From: Candidatus Gastranaerophilales bacterium
GTDB taxonomy: Bacteria > Cyanobacteriota > Vampirovibrionia > Gastranaerophilales > Gastranaerophilaceae
Assembly (NCBI GenBank): GCA_944325785.1
Contig: CALVBN010000007.1
Span: 1 to 64,000, forward strand
Length of the DNA: 64,000 nucleotides
Direction: 5' to 3'
The translations under genes and the position numbers were made by a program. Shown in pieces: positions 14,670 to 24,465 of the stretch (positions are counted from its first letter, which is position 1; every line of letters begins with the position of its first letter). Below the pieces are notes generated by a model that made no database searches, was not told where the DNA came from, and saw only the letters and a list, made by a program, of their open reading frames with translations.

Positions 14670-17492
14670 ATGTTTTATACAGATTTACATATACACTCAA
14701 AGTATTCCCGCGCAACAAGTAAGAGCTGTAACCTTGAAGAACTTGCATACTGGGCTGAAAAAAAGGGACTGGGGCTTATCGCAACAGGCGATTTTACCCA
14801 TCCGGCATGGTTCGGCGAGATAAAAGAAAAGCTGATACCGCAAGGCGACGGCACTTTCAAGCTCAAAGACAGCCCCGTAAGGTTTATACTTTCTGTCGAA
14901 ATTTCTACAATTTACAAAAAATGGGATAAAACAAGAAAGGTTCATCACGTAATTTTTTCACCGGATTTGGATTCTGCGGAAAAATTCAGACAGAAACTCG
15001 GCGCGGTCGGAAATATCGTATCTGACGGGCGCCCTATCCTAGGTCTGGACTCAAGAAATCTGCTTGAAATAGCGCTTGAATCCGGCGAAGGGATGGAACT
15101 TATTCCCGCGCATATCTGGACTCCGTGGTTTTCTGTTTTGGGCTCAAAATCCGGATTTGACTCTATTGAGGATTGTTACGGCGATTTAGCCGGACATATT
15201 TTTGCAGTCGAAACAGGACTTTCTTCTGATCCGGAGATGAACTGGAAAGTTTCAAAACTCGATAAATACAGGCTTGTATCAAATTCAGACGCGCACTCTC
15301 CCGCCAAACTCGCAAGAGAAGCAACCGTATTTGATGCTCCGCTTGATTATCACGGAATTATGAATGCGCTGAAAACCGGCGAAGGCTACACGGGAACGGT
15401 TGAATTCTTTCCGGAAGAGGGCAAATACCACGAGGACGGGCATAGGAAATGCAATGTCTGTCTTACGCCGGAAGAGTCCGGAAAACTCAATAACATCTGC
15501 CCCGTATGCGGAAAACCTTTAACAATAGGCGTTCTTAACAGGGTGTGCGAACTTGCTGACCGCCCCTTTAACAGCGATTTTAGACCGCAGACAGCAGGAA
15601 AAGTTTTCAGCCTCGTACCGCTGGCAGAAATTTTATCGGAAATCATGCAGGTTGGAACAGCAAGCAAATCCGTTACGCTTGAGTATGACAAACTTATTCA
15701 TCAGTTTGGTTCAGAGCTTTCTATACTGCAGGATGTTCCAGCAGACGAGATTTCTAAGTTATCCCCTCTCTTAGGAGAAGGTATATCAAGGCTTAGAGCG
15801 GGCAAAGTTATCAAGCAGGCAGGCTATGACGGCGAATACGGAATAATAAGACTCTTTGATAAAGAAGAGCTTGTACAGAAAAAGTACATGAACCTAAAGC
15901 TCAATATTGATATTCCTAAAATCGAAATAAAGAAAAAAACTTTTGAGCCTGTCAGCACCGAATCGCCTCTCAAGCAAGAAGAACATAAAACGGGTAAAAC
16001 AGGACTTGATGAGTTTCAGAAAAAGGCTGTTGAAAGCGAAAGCAAGAAGCTTTTAATAACCGCAGGACCAGGCTCCGGCAAAACAACAGTTCTCACAAGG
16101 CGTATTGCTTATATGGTAAAAGAAAAAGGCATTGCATCGGAAAACTGCCTTGCAATAACCTTCACCCGCCGTGCATCAGAGGAAATGCGCGAAAGACTGG
16201 AAAAACTCGGTGTTTATAATGTGAATATTCACACATTTCACTCATTTTGCTTTGCGGTGCTGAAAGAAAATTATGAAAAAGCAGGACTAAATGAGGATTT
16301 TAGCGTAATAAGCGCGCAGGAAAGAGCCTTATACAAAGACCCTCTAGAAAATACAGTTGAATTTGATGACCTAATAACGCTGACAGTCAAGCTTTTTGAA
16401 GAATATCCGGAAAGCATAAAGCATTATGATTATATTTCCGTAGATGAATATCAGGATATTGATGAAAACCAGTATAAATTGATAAGACTCCTTGTTCCTC
16501 AAGACGGGAATATCTGCGTTATAGGCGACCCTAACCAGGCTATTTACGGATTTAGAGGCGGAAATTCCAAATTTTTCAAGAGTTTTACCGGAGATTATAC
16601 CGATGTTAAAACAATTACGCTTGCTAACAATTACCGCTCCACAGAAGGAATTGTGGACGCTTCAAACCAGATGATAGACTCGTTTGAAACTTCTGCTTTT
16701 GATAAAAACGTGTACGAAAAAATTACGATACACACTGCACCATCAGAGAGTGCGGAAGCGGAATTTATAGTAAGCACAATAGAGAGCTTAATTGGCGGAA
16801 ACAGCCTGTTTTCGCTTGATTCTGCCCGGTCGGAAGGCTACAACGAAAACCTTTCTTTCTCTGATTTTGCAATTCTTTACCGCACATCATCACAGATCAA
16901 ACCGATAATTGAAGCCCTTGAGCGTTCCGGCATGCCGTATGTTAAGCTTTCGGATGACATGCTGTGCGATAAAAAGCCTGTAAGAACTTTATTAAAAGAA
17001 TTAAAAGAAAATGAACCGCTTGATGCGCAAATTAAGCAAGCAGAAGGAATTGAGGAATATATAGAACGGTTTCTTACAGAAACTGCAAAAAGATGCAAAA
17101 CCAAAAATGAATTTATACACGAGGTTTCGCTCCTCAGAGAATCAGACGCTCTTGACAGCCGTGCAGACAGAATTCCTCTTATGACGCTTCACGCTTCTAA
17201 GGGCTTAGAGTTTAAATGCGTTTTTATTGCAGGTCTGGAAAACGGAATTATTCCTCTCTATCGCGCAGTTACACCGGAAGAAATCGAAGAAGAAAGACGC
17301 CTTCTCTATGTCGGCATGACAAGAGCTAAGCAAAGATTGTTCCTGTCGCGCGCGCTGAAAAGAAACTGGATGGGGACTCTTAAGAACCTTGAGATTTCGC
17401 CGTTTCTCGCCAAAATTGAAGAAGATTTGCTGACACGCTCAAAATTTGAAAGCGTACACAAAGATAATTCTAAGCAGTTGAGTTTATTTTAG
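14670..17492 (+). CDS. Endonuclease Q-like PHP domain fused to UvrD-family helicase
   Basis: A 940-residue fusion. The N-terminal about 400 residues form a PHP metal-phosphoesterase with TDLHIHSKYSRATS, TGDFTH, PAHIWTPWFS and SNSDAHSP, plus a zinc ribbon (CNVC...CPVC, about 260-290), the layout of EndoQ, which nicks DNA at deaminated bases. From about 455 comes an SF1 helicase: Walker A TAGPGSGKTT, QxxA-like LDEFQKKAV, Walker B VDEYQDIDENQ, DPNQAIYGFRGG and motif VI YVGMTRAKQRL. It starts 2 bp after the ketosynthase stop. The role as a nick-and-unwind repair protein is inferred. Confidence 0.85.
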   Translation: MFYTDLHIHSKYSRATSKSCNLEELAYWAEKKGLGLIATGDFTHPAWFGEIKEKLIPQGDGTFKLKDSPVRFILSVEISTIYKKWDKTRKVHHVIFSPDLDSAEKFRQKLGAVGNIVSDGRPILGLDSRNLLEIALESGEGMELIPAHIWTPWFSVLGSKSGFDSIEDCYGDLAGHIFAVETGLSSDPEMNWKVSKLDKYRLVSNSDAHSPAKLAREATVFDAPLDYHGIMNALKTGEGYTGTVEFFPEEGKYHEDGHRKCNVCLTPEESGKLNNICPVCGKPLTIGVLNRVCELADRPFNSDFRPQTAGKVFSLVPLAEILSEIMQVGTASKSVTLEYDKLIHQFGSELSILQDVPADEISKLSPLLGEGISRLRAGKVIKQAGYDGEYGIIRLFDKEELVQKKYMNLKLNIDIPKIEIKKKTFEPVSTESPLKQEEHKTGKTGLDEFQKKAVESESKKLLITAGPGSGKTTVLTRRIAYMVKEKGIASENCLAITFTRRASEEMRERLEKLGVYNVNIHTFHSFCFAVLKENYEKAGLNEDFSVISAQERALYKDPLENTVEFDDLITLTVKLFEEYPESIKHYDYISVDEYQDIDENQYKLIRLLVPQDGNICVIGDPNQAIYGFRGGNSKFFKSFTGDYTDVKTITLANNYRSTEGIVDASNQMIDSFETSAFDKNVYEKITIHTAPSESAEAEFIVSTIESLIGGNSLFSLDSARSEGYNENLSFSDFAILYRTSSQIKPIIEALERSGMPYVKLSDDMLCDKKPVRTLLKELKENEPLDAQIKQAEGIEEYIERFLTETAKRCKTKNEFIHEVSLLRESDALDSRADRIPLMTLHASKGLEFKCVFIAGLENGIIPLYRAVTPEEIEEERRLLYVGMTRAKQRLFLSRALKRNWMGTLKNLEISPFLAKIEEDLLTRSKFESVHKDNSKQLSLF

Positions 17493-17507
17493 TATAAAAT
17501 ATAAATT

Positions 17508-18353
17508 ATGATAAAAGCCGATTTACATATACACAGCAGCTGCTCTGACGGAAGCGACAGCATTGAAGAGCTTGCGGAAAAAATTAAACAAGCGGGAATA
17601 GATATCTTTGCACTTTCAGACCACGATACAATAGAAGGATGCCGGCAAATGGCAACGATTGCAGAGTTTATCCCTGCAGTTGAACTCACCTGCCTATGCG
17701 GTGAAATAAAATGCCATATTTTAGGCTACGGCGTTGATGTTGAAAATCCGGAGCTGAATGAACTTATTGAAAAAGGAAAAGTTCTTAGACGCAAAAAGCT
17801 TGAAGTCAGAATAAAATACCTCAAAGATATCTGGAATATTGAATTAACACCCTCAGAGCTTGACTGGCTTTATTCCAGAAAAAGCGTTGTAAAAACTCAT
17901 CTGGCTAATATTATCGTAAACAGAGGGCTTGCAGATAACAACATTGATGCGATGAAAAAGTATCTTGACGGATGCAAAACCGGAAACACACGTTTTGACG
18001 GCAGGGAAGCAATAGAAACAATTAAAAAAGCAGGCGGGGTTGCCGTATGGGCGCATCCTCTCGGCGGAGAAGGCGAAAAACACCTGCAGGAAGATGAATT
18101 TTTAAAACGTCTTGAAACAATGAAAAGCTTTGGAATTCAAGGTCTGGAATGCTATTATTCGCGCTACAATCAAAAAGAAATCAAGTTTTTAGTTAAATGT
18201 GCAGAAAATAATAATCTTCTTATCTCCGGCGGAAGCGACTACCACGGAACCAATAAAGATATTCCGCTTGCAAGGCTTAATTCGGATAATGTACCGATTG
18301 ATGCGGGATTATTATCCGTGGTAAAATATATTCAACGCGGAGTTGCAATATGA
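17508..18353 (+). CDS. PHP-domain phosphoesterase (TrpH/RNase AM-like)
   Basis: A 281-residue metal-dependent phosphoesterase. Visible metal ligands are DLHIHSSCSDGS, SDHDTIEG, the Glu in PAVELTC, HPLGG and the SGGSDYHG end motif. Relatives remove phosphate from 3',5'-bisphosphonucleotides or trim RNA 5' ends. It lies 15 bp after the helicase fusion and overlaps the glycosyltransferase start by 4 bp. No Shine-Dalgarno is seen; TATAAA sits nine bases before the ATG, so an own short-leader transcript is possible. Confidence 0.87.
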   Translation: MIKADLHIHSSCSDGSDSIEELAEKIKQAGIDIFALSDHDTIEGCRQMATIAEFIPAVELTCLCGEIKCHILGYGVDVENPELNELIEKGKVLRRKKLEVRIKYLKDIWNIELTPSELDWLYSRKSVVKTHLANIIVNRGLADNNIDAMKKYLDGCKTGNTRFDGREAIETIKKAGGVAVWAHPLGGEGEKHLQEDEFLKRLETMKSFGIQGLECYYSRYNQKEIKFLVKCAENNNLLISGGSDYHGTNKDIPLARLNSDNVPIDAGLLSVVKYIQRGVAI

Positions 18354-19324
18354 TTACCGAGAAAAATATTGAAGCATTTGTTCTTACTTATAACAGAAAA
18401 GAAATGCTTAAAGATTCAATCACCAGCCTTTTAAACCAGAGCGCAGGCAAAATTAAAATAACTGTCATGGATAACGGAAGCAATGACGGTACTGAAAATT
18501 TAGTCAAAGAAATGCAAAAAAGCCATGACAATCTTTTTTATCACAGGCGCGAAGTAAACGGCAAACAGATTGATAACTTTATAGAAGCGGTTAACCTTGC
18601 TGAAAAGGATTATCTTATAATGTTCCACGATGATGATATTCTTCATCCGGACTATATTAAGTTTGCCATTTGTGCAATTAACAAATATCCGAATACAGCC
18701 ATGATATCAACTGATTATAAAGAATGGACTCATCCGGATAACGAAAATTGGGAAAAGGCATCCGCAAGGTTTGACTACTGTAAGGATAAACAGACTTTTG
18801 CAAATTATCTGTACCGCATGCAGAGATTTGCTTATCCGGCAGCAATTTATAAAACTCAAAATTTGAAAGATTATGATTTTGATAAAGATTATTATATTCA
18901 ATTTGGCAAAATGGGCGATAAACCGCTTGTAGTTAATACAATGAAAGAGAATGACGGCGCAGTTATTTTCAGGAGCAAAAAACTTTTAAGATACAGAGTT
19001 CACCCAGGACAGGATACAGCATCTTCAGGTCCTTATTACGAAGAAATTATTGCATACAATAGATTTTTCAAACCGTTTATGGAAAAAACGCTTTATTCAA
19101 AATTCATGTATAACATAATAAATTATAAACAGCTCAAATGTGCATATATATGGGGACGCGATAATACGCTTGCGCTGAATGATTTTATTCAAAAAGCCAT
19201 AGACGAAAATGCGGGGTGCTTATGGACAAAACTCTGTATAAAACCGTATATAGGCGGATTTTTTATTGAAACAGCGCATATTCTCAGAAAAATATTCAAA
19301 ACAAACTACAAGAGAGTGTTTTAA
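18350..19324 (+). CDS. Glycosyltransferase family 2
   Basis: A 324-residue GT-A fold enzyme. The nucleotide-sugar site shows AFVLTYNRKEMLKDSI, VMDNGSNDGT and the metal-binding FHDDDILHPDY. The C-terminal part is variable and includes HPGQDTASS. There is no membrane span, so it is a cytosolic or peripheral enzyme that probably adds a sugar to a surface glycan. The start overlaps the PHP gene stop (ATGA). Donor and acceptor cannot be told from sequence. Confidence 0.86.
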   Translation: MITEKNIEAFVLTYNRKEMLKDSITSLLNQSAGKIKITVMDNGSNDGTENLVKEMQKSHDNLFYHRREVNGKQIDNFIEAVNLAEKDYLIMFHDDDILHPDYIKFAICAINKYPNTAMISTDYKEWTHPDNENWEKASARFDYCKDKQTFANYLYRMQRFAYPAAIYKTQNLKDYDFDKDYYIQFGKMGDKPLVVNTMKENDGAVIFRSKKLLRYRVHPGQDTASSGPYYEEIIAYNRFFKPFMEKTLYSKFMYNIINYKQLKCAYIWGRDNTLALNDFIQKAIDENAGCLWTKLCIKPYIGGFFIETAHILRKIFKTNYKRVF

Positions 19325-19362
19325 AGCTTTTAAGAGTTGATATTTAAATCCAGAGAAAGGAA

Positions 19363-19385
19363 AGTCTTGCAGTGTGTGCAAGACT
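19363..19385. other. Hairpin in the 19.3-19.5 kb gap
   Basis: Stem agtcttgca/tgcaagact with loop gtgtg, followed by caaaaatatacatttacccc. The rest of 19325-19517 shows no gene. It may terminate the upstream operon, but no T run follows. Confidence 0.5.
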
Positions 19386-19517
19386 CAAAAATATACATTT
19401 ACCCCACTAACTTTATACCATACTAAACTATTAATGTCAAGTCCTAAAAGTACATGCCTTCAAATCCAATTAGGATAGGAGTGATGGGAAGAATTCTGTT
19501 GGTTTTATAATAAAAAT

Positions 19518-19546
19518 ATGGCGTCCTTTTTGTATAAGGACGCCAT
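19518..19546 (-). terminator. recA terminator
   Basis: Stem atggcgtcctt/aaggacgccat, followed on the minus strand by atttttatt. It lies 22 bp past the recA stop. Confidence 0.85.
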
Positions 19547-19568
19547 GCTTTATTTAATAACTTAATTT

Positions 19569-20591
19569 TTACGCGTTGTTTGCAAGTTTTTCGCGGACAA
19601 GCGTTTCAACTTGATTTAAGATATCCGGATTTTCTGACAAGAATTCTTTTGCCTTATCTCTGCCCTGTCCCAATTTGTCATCATTAAAGCTGAACCATGA
19701 GCCGGCTTTTTTTACAATATCCAAATCAACAGCAACGTCAAGTATATTGCCAATCTTGCATATACCCTTGCCGAATATAATATCAAATTCTGCAGTTCTA
19801 AAAGGAGGCGCTACTTTGTTCTTCAAAATACGTACTCTTACGTGGTTTCCGATATCTTCGCCGTCGCCTTTCAAACCTTCTACACGTTTGATTTCCAAAC
19901 GAACAGATGCATAATATTTTAACGCATTACCGCCGGTTGTTGTTTCCGGATTGCCGTACATTACGCCGATTTTTTGTCTTAACTGGTTAATGAAAATAAC
20001 AGTCGTATTGGTCTTGCCGATAATACCTGTAAGTTTTCTTAATGCTTTAGACATCAATCTTGCCTGCAAGCCCATCTGCTGATCTTCCATAGAACCTTCA
20101 ATTTCAGCCTTAGGAACAAGAGCCGCAACAGAGTCAACAACAATTACATCCACTGCACCGGAGCGCACAAGCTCTTCTGTAATATCTAATGCCTGTTCTC
20201 CTGTATCCGGCTGGGAAATTAAAAGCTCATCAACGTTAACACCCAAATTTCTAGCATACTCCGGATCCAAAGCGTGTTCTGCGTCAACGAACGCTGCGAT
20301 TCCGCCTTTTTTCTGGCATTCTGCAACAATATGCTGTGCCAGAGTAGTTTTACCGGAAGATTCCGGACCGTATATTTCAATAATACGACCGCGCGGAATA
20401 CCGCCTACTCCTAATGCAACATCCAGCGCTAAAGCTCCTGTCGGGATGGTTTCTACGCTTACTGCAGGCTTATCTCCGAGGCGCATTATTGCACCTTTGC
20501 CGAAATCCTTTTCAATTTTATCAATAGCAAGTTTTAATGCCTTGCTTCTTTCGTCTGCTGTATTTACAGCGGTTTCTTCTTTTACTGCCAT
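19569..20591 (-). CDS. recA: Recombinase A
   Basis: RecA (340 residues) forms filaments on single-stranded DNA, drives strand exchange and triggers SOS self-cleavage. Walker A is GPESSGKTT, Walker [11 protein letters not shown], and the L2 loop reads [20 protein letters not shown]. The length is usual. It is monocistronic, with a terminator at 19518-19546. No obvious cyanobacterial-type LexA box was recognised upstream. Confidence 0.97.
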   Translation of the reverse strand: MAVKEETAVNTADERSKALKLAIDKIEKDFGKGAIMRLGDKPAVSVETIPTGALALDVALGVGGIPRGRIIEIYGPESSGKTTLAQHIVAECQKKGGIAAFVDAEHALDPEYARNLGVNVDELLISQPDTGEQALDITEELVRSGAVDVIVVDSVAALVPKAEIEGSMEDQQMGLQARLMSKALRKLTGIIGKTNTTVIFINQLRQKIGVMYGNPETTTGGNALKYYASVRLEIKRVEGLKGDGEDIGNHVRVRILKNKVAPPFRTAEFDIIFGKGICKIGNILDVAVDLDIVKKAGSWFSFNDDKLGQGRDKAKEFLSENPDILNQVETLVREKLANNA

Positions 20592-20695
20592 CTTTTTATC
20601 CTTCCATCCAGCCTTAGTCTGTTAATATTGCCATTCAGTTTTGTCCGGCAGAGAGGTGTATCGTTGTATTTTACCCCTCTTTTTTACCCCCGCTT

Positions 20696-21313
20696 CTATA
20701 ACATGAAGTTTGTATCTTCTTCTTTTTTGATATAGAAACCGCATATAAGAGGTTTAAAGCTGTTTAGTACATTCTTTAATTTAAAGTTTTCTTTATTTAA
20801 CTCATTAACTTTGTTTTTCAAATTTTCGTTCTCAGTCTTGCATCTTACAAGTTCAAGAACCACATCATCCATACCTTCAAGCTTTTCGTCAATAAGCTTT
20901 GTCATAGATGATGTTATATTATTTTCCATTTTATTGAGGGTTTCTAATAATCCGTTTACAACGTTTTGTGAATTGGGCTTTGTCATTGCGGGCAATGTAG
21001 CTTTATTTTCGGCATTAGAACCATTTGGTCTTATTGATTCCAAAATTCTTACTCCTTTTTCATTGTTCTCACTATTCGGGAGGGTCATTCTTCCAGCTGT
21101 GTTTCCTCCTCTGACATTCATTTCTGATATAACAGAAGATTTTGCATTTCTCAATTTCTTTACTTCATCGACTGAGAAATATATTTGTCCCTTCTGATCT
21201 CTTTTCGGGGTTACAGAAGTTTTTTTACATAACTCAACTATCTCTTTATTATCTGCGTTTAAAAGTTTTCTTACATCATTAGGTAAAAGTACTTTATTCG
21301 GATTAGCATTCAT
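20696..21313 (-). CDS. Helix-turn-helix (MerR-like) and coiled-coil protein
   Basis: A 205-residue protein from ATG 21313 with AGAGGGG upstream. Residues about 8-55 read LLPNDVRKLLNADNKEI...KGQIYFSVDEVKKL, which looks like a winged-helix/MerR-type DNA-binding fold. A polar linker follows, then a coiled coil (ETLNKMENNITS...RCKTENENLKNKVNELNKEN). It is probably a DNA-binding scaffold or plasmid-style partition-like regulator; the function is unknown. The upstream gap contains repeated ttgtaacaa motifs at about 21379 and 21431 that could be its operator. Confidence 0.65.
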   Translation of the reverse strand: MNANPNKVLLPNDVRKLLNADNKEIVELCKKTSVTPKRDQKGQIYFSVDEVKKLRNAKSSVISEMNVRGGNTAGRMTLPNSENNEKGVRILESIRPNGSNAENKATLPAMTKPNSQNVVNGLLETLNKMENNITSSMTKLIDEKLEGMDDVVLELVRCKTENENLKNKVNELNKENFKLKNVLNSFKPLICGFYIKKEEDTNFML

Positions 21314-21529
21314 TTTAAAAAATTCCCCTCTTTCTACACTCAATAGATATTCTAATCAATCCAAAAAATTATTTCCACTATTTGTAACAATTCTTTAATC
21401 TATCGTTACAGAGAGATTGATTATAAACTTTTGTAACAAATGCCTGTCTGGCTTTAAGGATTATAGCAAATATTTCTTTATGGTTTTTCATGAAAGAAAA
21501 AAATACAAAAAGCAAGCCGAAGGAGAATT

Positions 21530-22076
21530 ATGTATAAAATAGCATTACCCGCAAGCACACAATACCGTGCATTATCGTTCAAATCGGATAACGCAGAAAT
21601 ACCCGATGAAAAAGAACTTTTAAATCTTTCGCGGAAAGGGAAGCTAACCCCGAATATGGTGAACGAAAATTCTGAAAGCATATTTCAAAAGATAGTAGAA
21701 AACGACTACACAATGCTTGTAAGCTATTTGACAGCCAAGCCTGCGCAGAGGAATGAAATCATAAATTTTGCCCCCAATGGAAAAACACCGCTTGATTATG
21801 CCAAAAGCGACGAGATGAAAAACATTCTGCGCCAGAGAGGAGGCAAATATTCTTCGGAAATCAACATTTCGCAGACTGTCGCGCCTCAGCCGGAAGTAAA
21901 ATCCACTGCTTCAGAAGATGCGCGCACAGCTTGCAAAGCTTTCTGAAGGTTTGTCCATCGGTAAAATTGCCGATGCCGTAGACAAAACTATTACGCAGGC
22001 AGTCAAAAAGCACACAAATATAAAATTTGATACATTAATGCAGGTCTTTGCAGAAAAAGGCAGAGTCATGCTGTAG
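21530..22076 (+). pseudogene. Ankyrin-like small protein, frameshifted near its C-terminus
   Basis: From ATG 21530 (GAAGGAGA upstream) the protein runs 138 residues with an ankyrin-like unit, NGKTPLDYAKSDEMKNILRQRG, and stops at 21946. In another frame, from about 21918, a clean continuation reads RAQLAKLSEGLSIGKIADAVD and on to TAG 22076. The two halves overlap near 21910-21945, suggesting a single-base shift, a sequencing error or two overlapping genes. It starts a group of lineage-specific genes with an N-terminal phenylalanine motif (ALSFKS). Confidence 0.55.
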
Positions 22077-22120
22077 CAGGCTTTAAAGTCAACTAATTCA
22101 CAAAACAAGAAAGATTTAAA

Positions 22121-23386
22121 ATGCAGATAAAACACAATAATATAAATTTTCAAGCTCTTCACGCAAGCAAGCGGACTTTGAAAAAGCTCCAAGTAACAAA
22201 AACACAGCTTCTTCAAAATCAGTCTGTCAAAGATTGCGCCGAGCGGGCAGAAGTCTTTGTAAAATCTAAGCGCCGATTCAATTCAAAGAAATTTGACATG
22301 GACAATGTTCAATCTACTCTGGAAATCGGCGGTTTTCTTGGTACAGGAGCAGGTCTTGCGGGATTAACAATAAGCGGTATACTGATGGCGCTTGGTGTAG
22401 TTGAATCATCCGGACTCGCCTGGGGGCTTCCTATTGCGATTGGTGCAGGAATTCCTATTGCCGGAGTAATTAAAGAGGTTCTCTCTTGCTTTTTTCCATT
22501 AGAATATACCGCCCAAATACAGGCAGGAGATAAAATAAAAAGAGGAAAACCTGCGGGGCGTATAACTAAAGTTAAGGAAACAAGCAGAGATTATCTGCAC
22601 AAATACAATGGCTACAGTGAACATGATTTTAAACTGTCAGAAACGCTGATGAAAAACGGAAGTGCTGATTTTAGAAAGATTATGGACAAATACAAGGATA
22701 GAGATCTGCATGATACAAAAACTTTCCTTGATATTATGAACGAAGATATAATCAAAAAGAATTTCACAAACGGCGACTTTTTTAATTACAAGCTCAGCAG
22801 AGACGGCGACAGTCTGCTTACCAAATTCTTTGATATCGTTCCGGATGAAAATAATAGAGAACAATACAATCAAATACTTCAATCCATGAAAAATATGAGA
22901 GGAATAATCTATAATCAAGAAGACAGCTACGGCATTTCTGTACTGGAAAAAATCCTAAATTCCGAAAACTCCGCTGGACTGGAACTCGTAAAAGATTATG
23001 TTTTTCCCTATTCAGAAGAAATAGACTGGGCATATAATAATATTTCCAATGAAGATTTTAAAACCAGAGCAAAAAATCTGAAAATCGACTTTAAACCGGA
23101 AGCAAAAAGACTCTTAAACTGGAGTGCAACTATTCCCCTTGCGGAGAAAATAATCACCTCTCCGTTTTTTAAAAAAGAAGATTTAGATTGGATGCTGCGT
23201 TATGTACAAAAACAAATGTATTATGTCAAAGAAGGTTTTTATAAGCTGTTGATGAAGCACGACATGTTTCCGCAGGAAGAAATCGACAGACGTATACAAG
23301 AACTGGAAGGAAATCTTAAACCGGCACAAAACCAAAGACAAAACGATATAAGCCGGGATTATGGTTTTTATTCAACAAATGCATAA
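22121..23386 (+). CDS. Hypothetical membrane-associated protein, 421 aa
   Basis: Starts MQIKHNNINFQALHASK, sharing the N-x-F-Q-A-like head with neighbours. Two closely spaced hydrophobic segments (about 68-88 and 93-115) are glycine-rich. The remaining 300 residues are charged and helical, with regularly spaced leucines that suggest ankyrin-like helical repeats. No catalytic motif is recognised. The next gene follows after 12 bp. It could be a membrane-bound or translocated lineage-specific protein; the function is not known. Confidence 0.72.
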   Translation: MQIKHNNINFQALHASKRTLKKLQVTKTQLLQNQSVKDCAERAEVFVKSKRRFNSKKFDMDNVQSTLEIGGFLGTGAGLAGLTISGILMALGVVESSGLAWGLPIAIGAGIPIAGVIKEVLSCFFPLEYTAQIQAGDKIKRGKPAGRITKVKETSRDYLHKYNGYSEHDFKLSETLMKNGSADFRKIMDKYKDRDLHDTKTFLDIMNEDIIKKNFTNGDFFNYKLSRDGDSLLTKFFDIVPDENNREQYNQILQSMKNMRGIIYNQEDSYGISVLEKILNSENSAGLELVKDYVFPYSEEIDWAYNNISNEDFKTRAKNLKIDFKPEAKRLLNWSATIPLAEKIITSPFFKKEDLDWMLRYVQKQMYYVKEGFYKLLMKHDMFPQEEIDRRIQELEGNLKPAQNQRQNDISRDYGFYSTNA

Positions 23387-23398
23387 AGGAGAAATAAA

Positions 23399-24082
23399 AT
23401 GATAATAAGCAGGATTAATATGGTAAATTTTCAGTCAAACGCGCACCGTGAAGCAGAAATGCGTGAGCTTGCAAGACTAAAGGACTTAAGACGCCAATAC
23501 CTGGAAGGAAAACTTATGCAGAAACTCAGCTATCCGGAGCTTGATAATCCGGTAAGCACCAAAATGGCTGGATTTTTATCAAAATTTACCTGCGCAATCC
23601 AGAATGCTTCAGAACATAATATTATGGAATTTTTTGGCAATGAAGCAGAAGCAGAAGATTTGAGAAAAAACTTATCTCCCCAGTGCCAGGCAGACAGCAA
23701 AATGCTCAGAGAAGAAATTCAAAAGCTGGAAGAAGTTAAAGACCCTGTAATGACTCTTATCTGCGCTAACAGAATGAAAAAATTTGCACCCAAACAGGGG
23801 ATTTTAACGGAAGAACAATACACAAACTTTGTCGAAGGAATTAAAAAAACAGTTTCAACACTTGTAAGAAGCGCCGATTTGGATAAATTTGCACCGGAAG
23901 ACAAAGCTGCGGTTCTGGAAATGGTACAGAAGGTTGAATCCTCCAACAGCGTTGATTTCGGTATTGAACAAAAGCTGAAAGTACTTGTAGACAGGCTTAA
24001 TGCTAAGAAATTAAAATTAGGATTTATCCCGCCCGTACAGGTAAAACAGCTTGAAAGCGCTAAGAAATTGATGAAGAGGTGA
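23399..24082 (+). CDS. Hypothetical helical protein, 227 aa
   Basis: AAAGGAGAAATAAA precedes the ATG. The N-terminus MIISRINMVNFQSNAHRE repeats the NF-Q-S/A head of the gene upstream. The rest is predicted to be all helical and charged, with no membrane span or signal peptide (EAEMRELARLKDLRRQYLEG, SADLDKFAPEDKAAVLEMVQ). It probably forms an operon with the 421-aa gene. No family is recognised. Confidence 0.7.
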   Translation: MIISRINMVNFQSNAHREAEMRELARLKDLRRQYLEGKLMQKLSYPELDNPVSTKMAGFLSKFTCAIQNASEHNIMEFFGNEAEAEDLRKNLSPQCQADSKMLREEIQKLEEVKDPVMTLICANRMKKFAPKQGILTEEQYTNFVEGIKKTVSTLVRSADLDKFAPEDKAAVLEMVQKVESSNSVDFGIEQKLKVLVDRLNAKKLKLGFIPPVQVKQLESAKKLMKR

Positions 24083-24192
24083 TTAAAATTAAGTGATTAA
24101 GTGACTAGGTGGCTAAGTGATTAAGATATTGGTGCAAAAAATTGCACCCTGCACATCTGGATTCAATAATCTAAGTAATGCTTATTTCCAGC

Positions 24193-24321
24193 CGTCATTC
24201 AGAGGACGAAAACAGCCATGCGGTGAGTCCGATGAATCTCGTATACTTGCGTGAGGGGTGAAGTGTGAAGCGAAAAAATTAGAAAAGAGATTCTTCGGCT
24301 CTTACGATCCTCTGAATGACG
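24193..24321. repeat. 129-bp palindromic (MITE-like) element
   Basis: Terminal inverted repeats cgtcattcagagga (24193-24206) and tcctctgaatgacg (24308-24321) match perfectly. Inside, gagtccgatgaatctc and gagattcttcggctc form a second, slightly imperfect stem. The interior has no ORF. It looks like a short, non-autonomous, palindromic mobile element. Confidence 0.65.
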
Positions 24322-24465
24322 CGAAACCTGGAGTTATGACGCCCGACAATTACATTTACCCCCCTGAATGACGCCAAATCTGGAAGTGTAAGCCAAGAAA
24401 AATATATTTATCCCTGAATGACATCAAATTTGGAAGTGTAATTCGAGAAAAAATATATTTACCCC
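24311..24465. repeat. Three degenerate ~50-bp tandem repeats
   Basis: Each copy starts ctgaatgac, continues with aaa-ctgga and ends with attta(c/t)cc. The first copy overlaps the right end of the palindromic element. The units differ at many positions. Confidence 0.6.
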
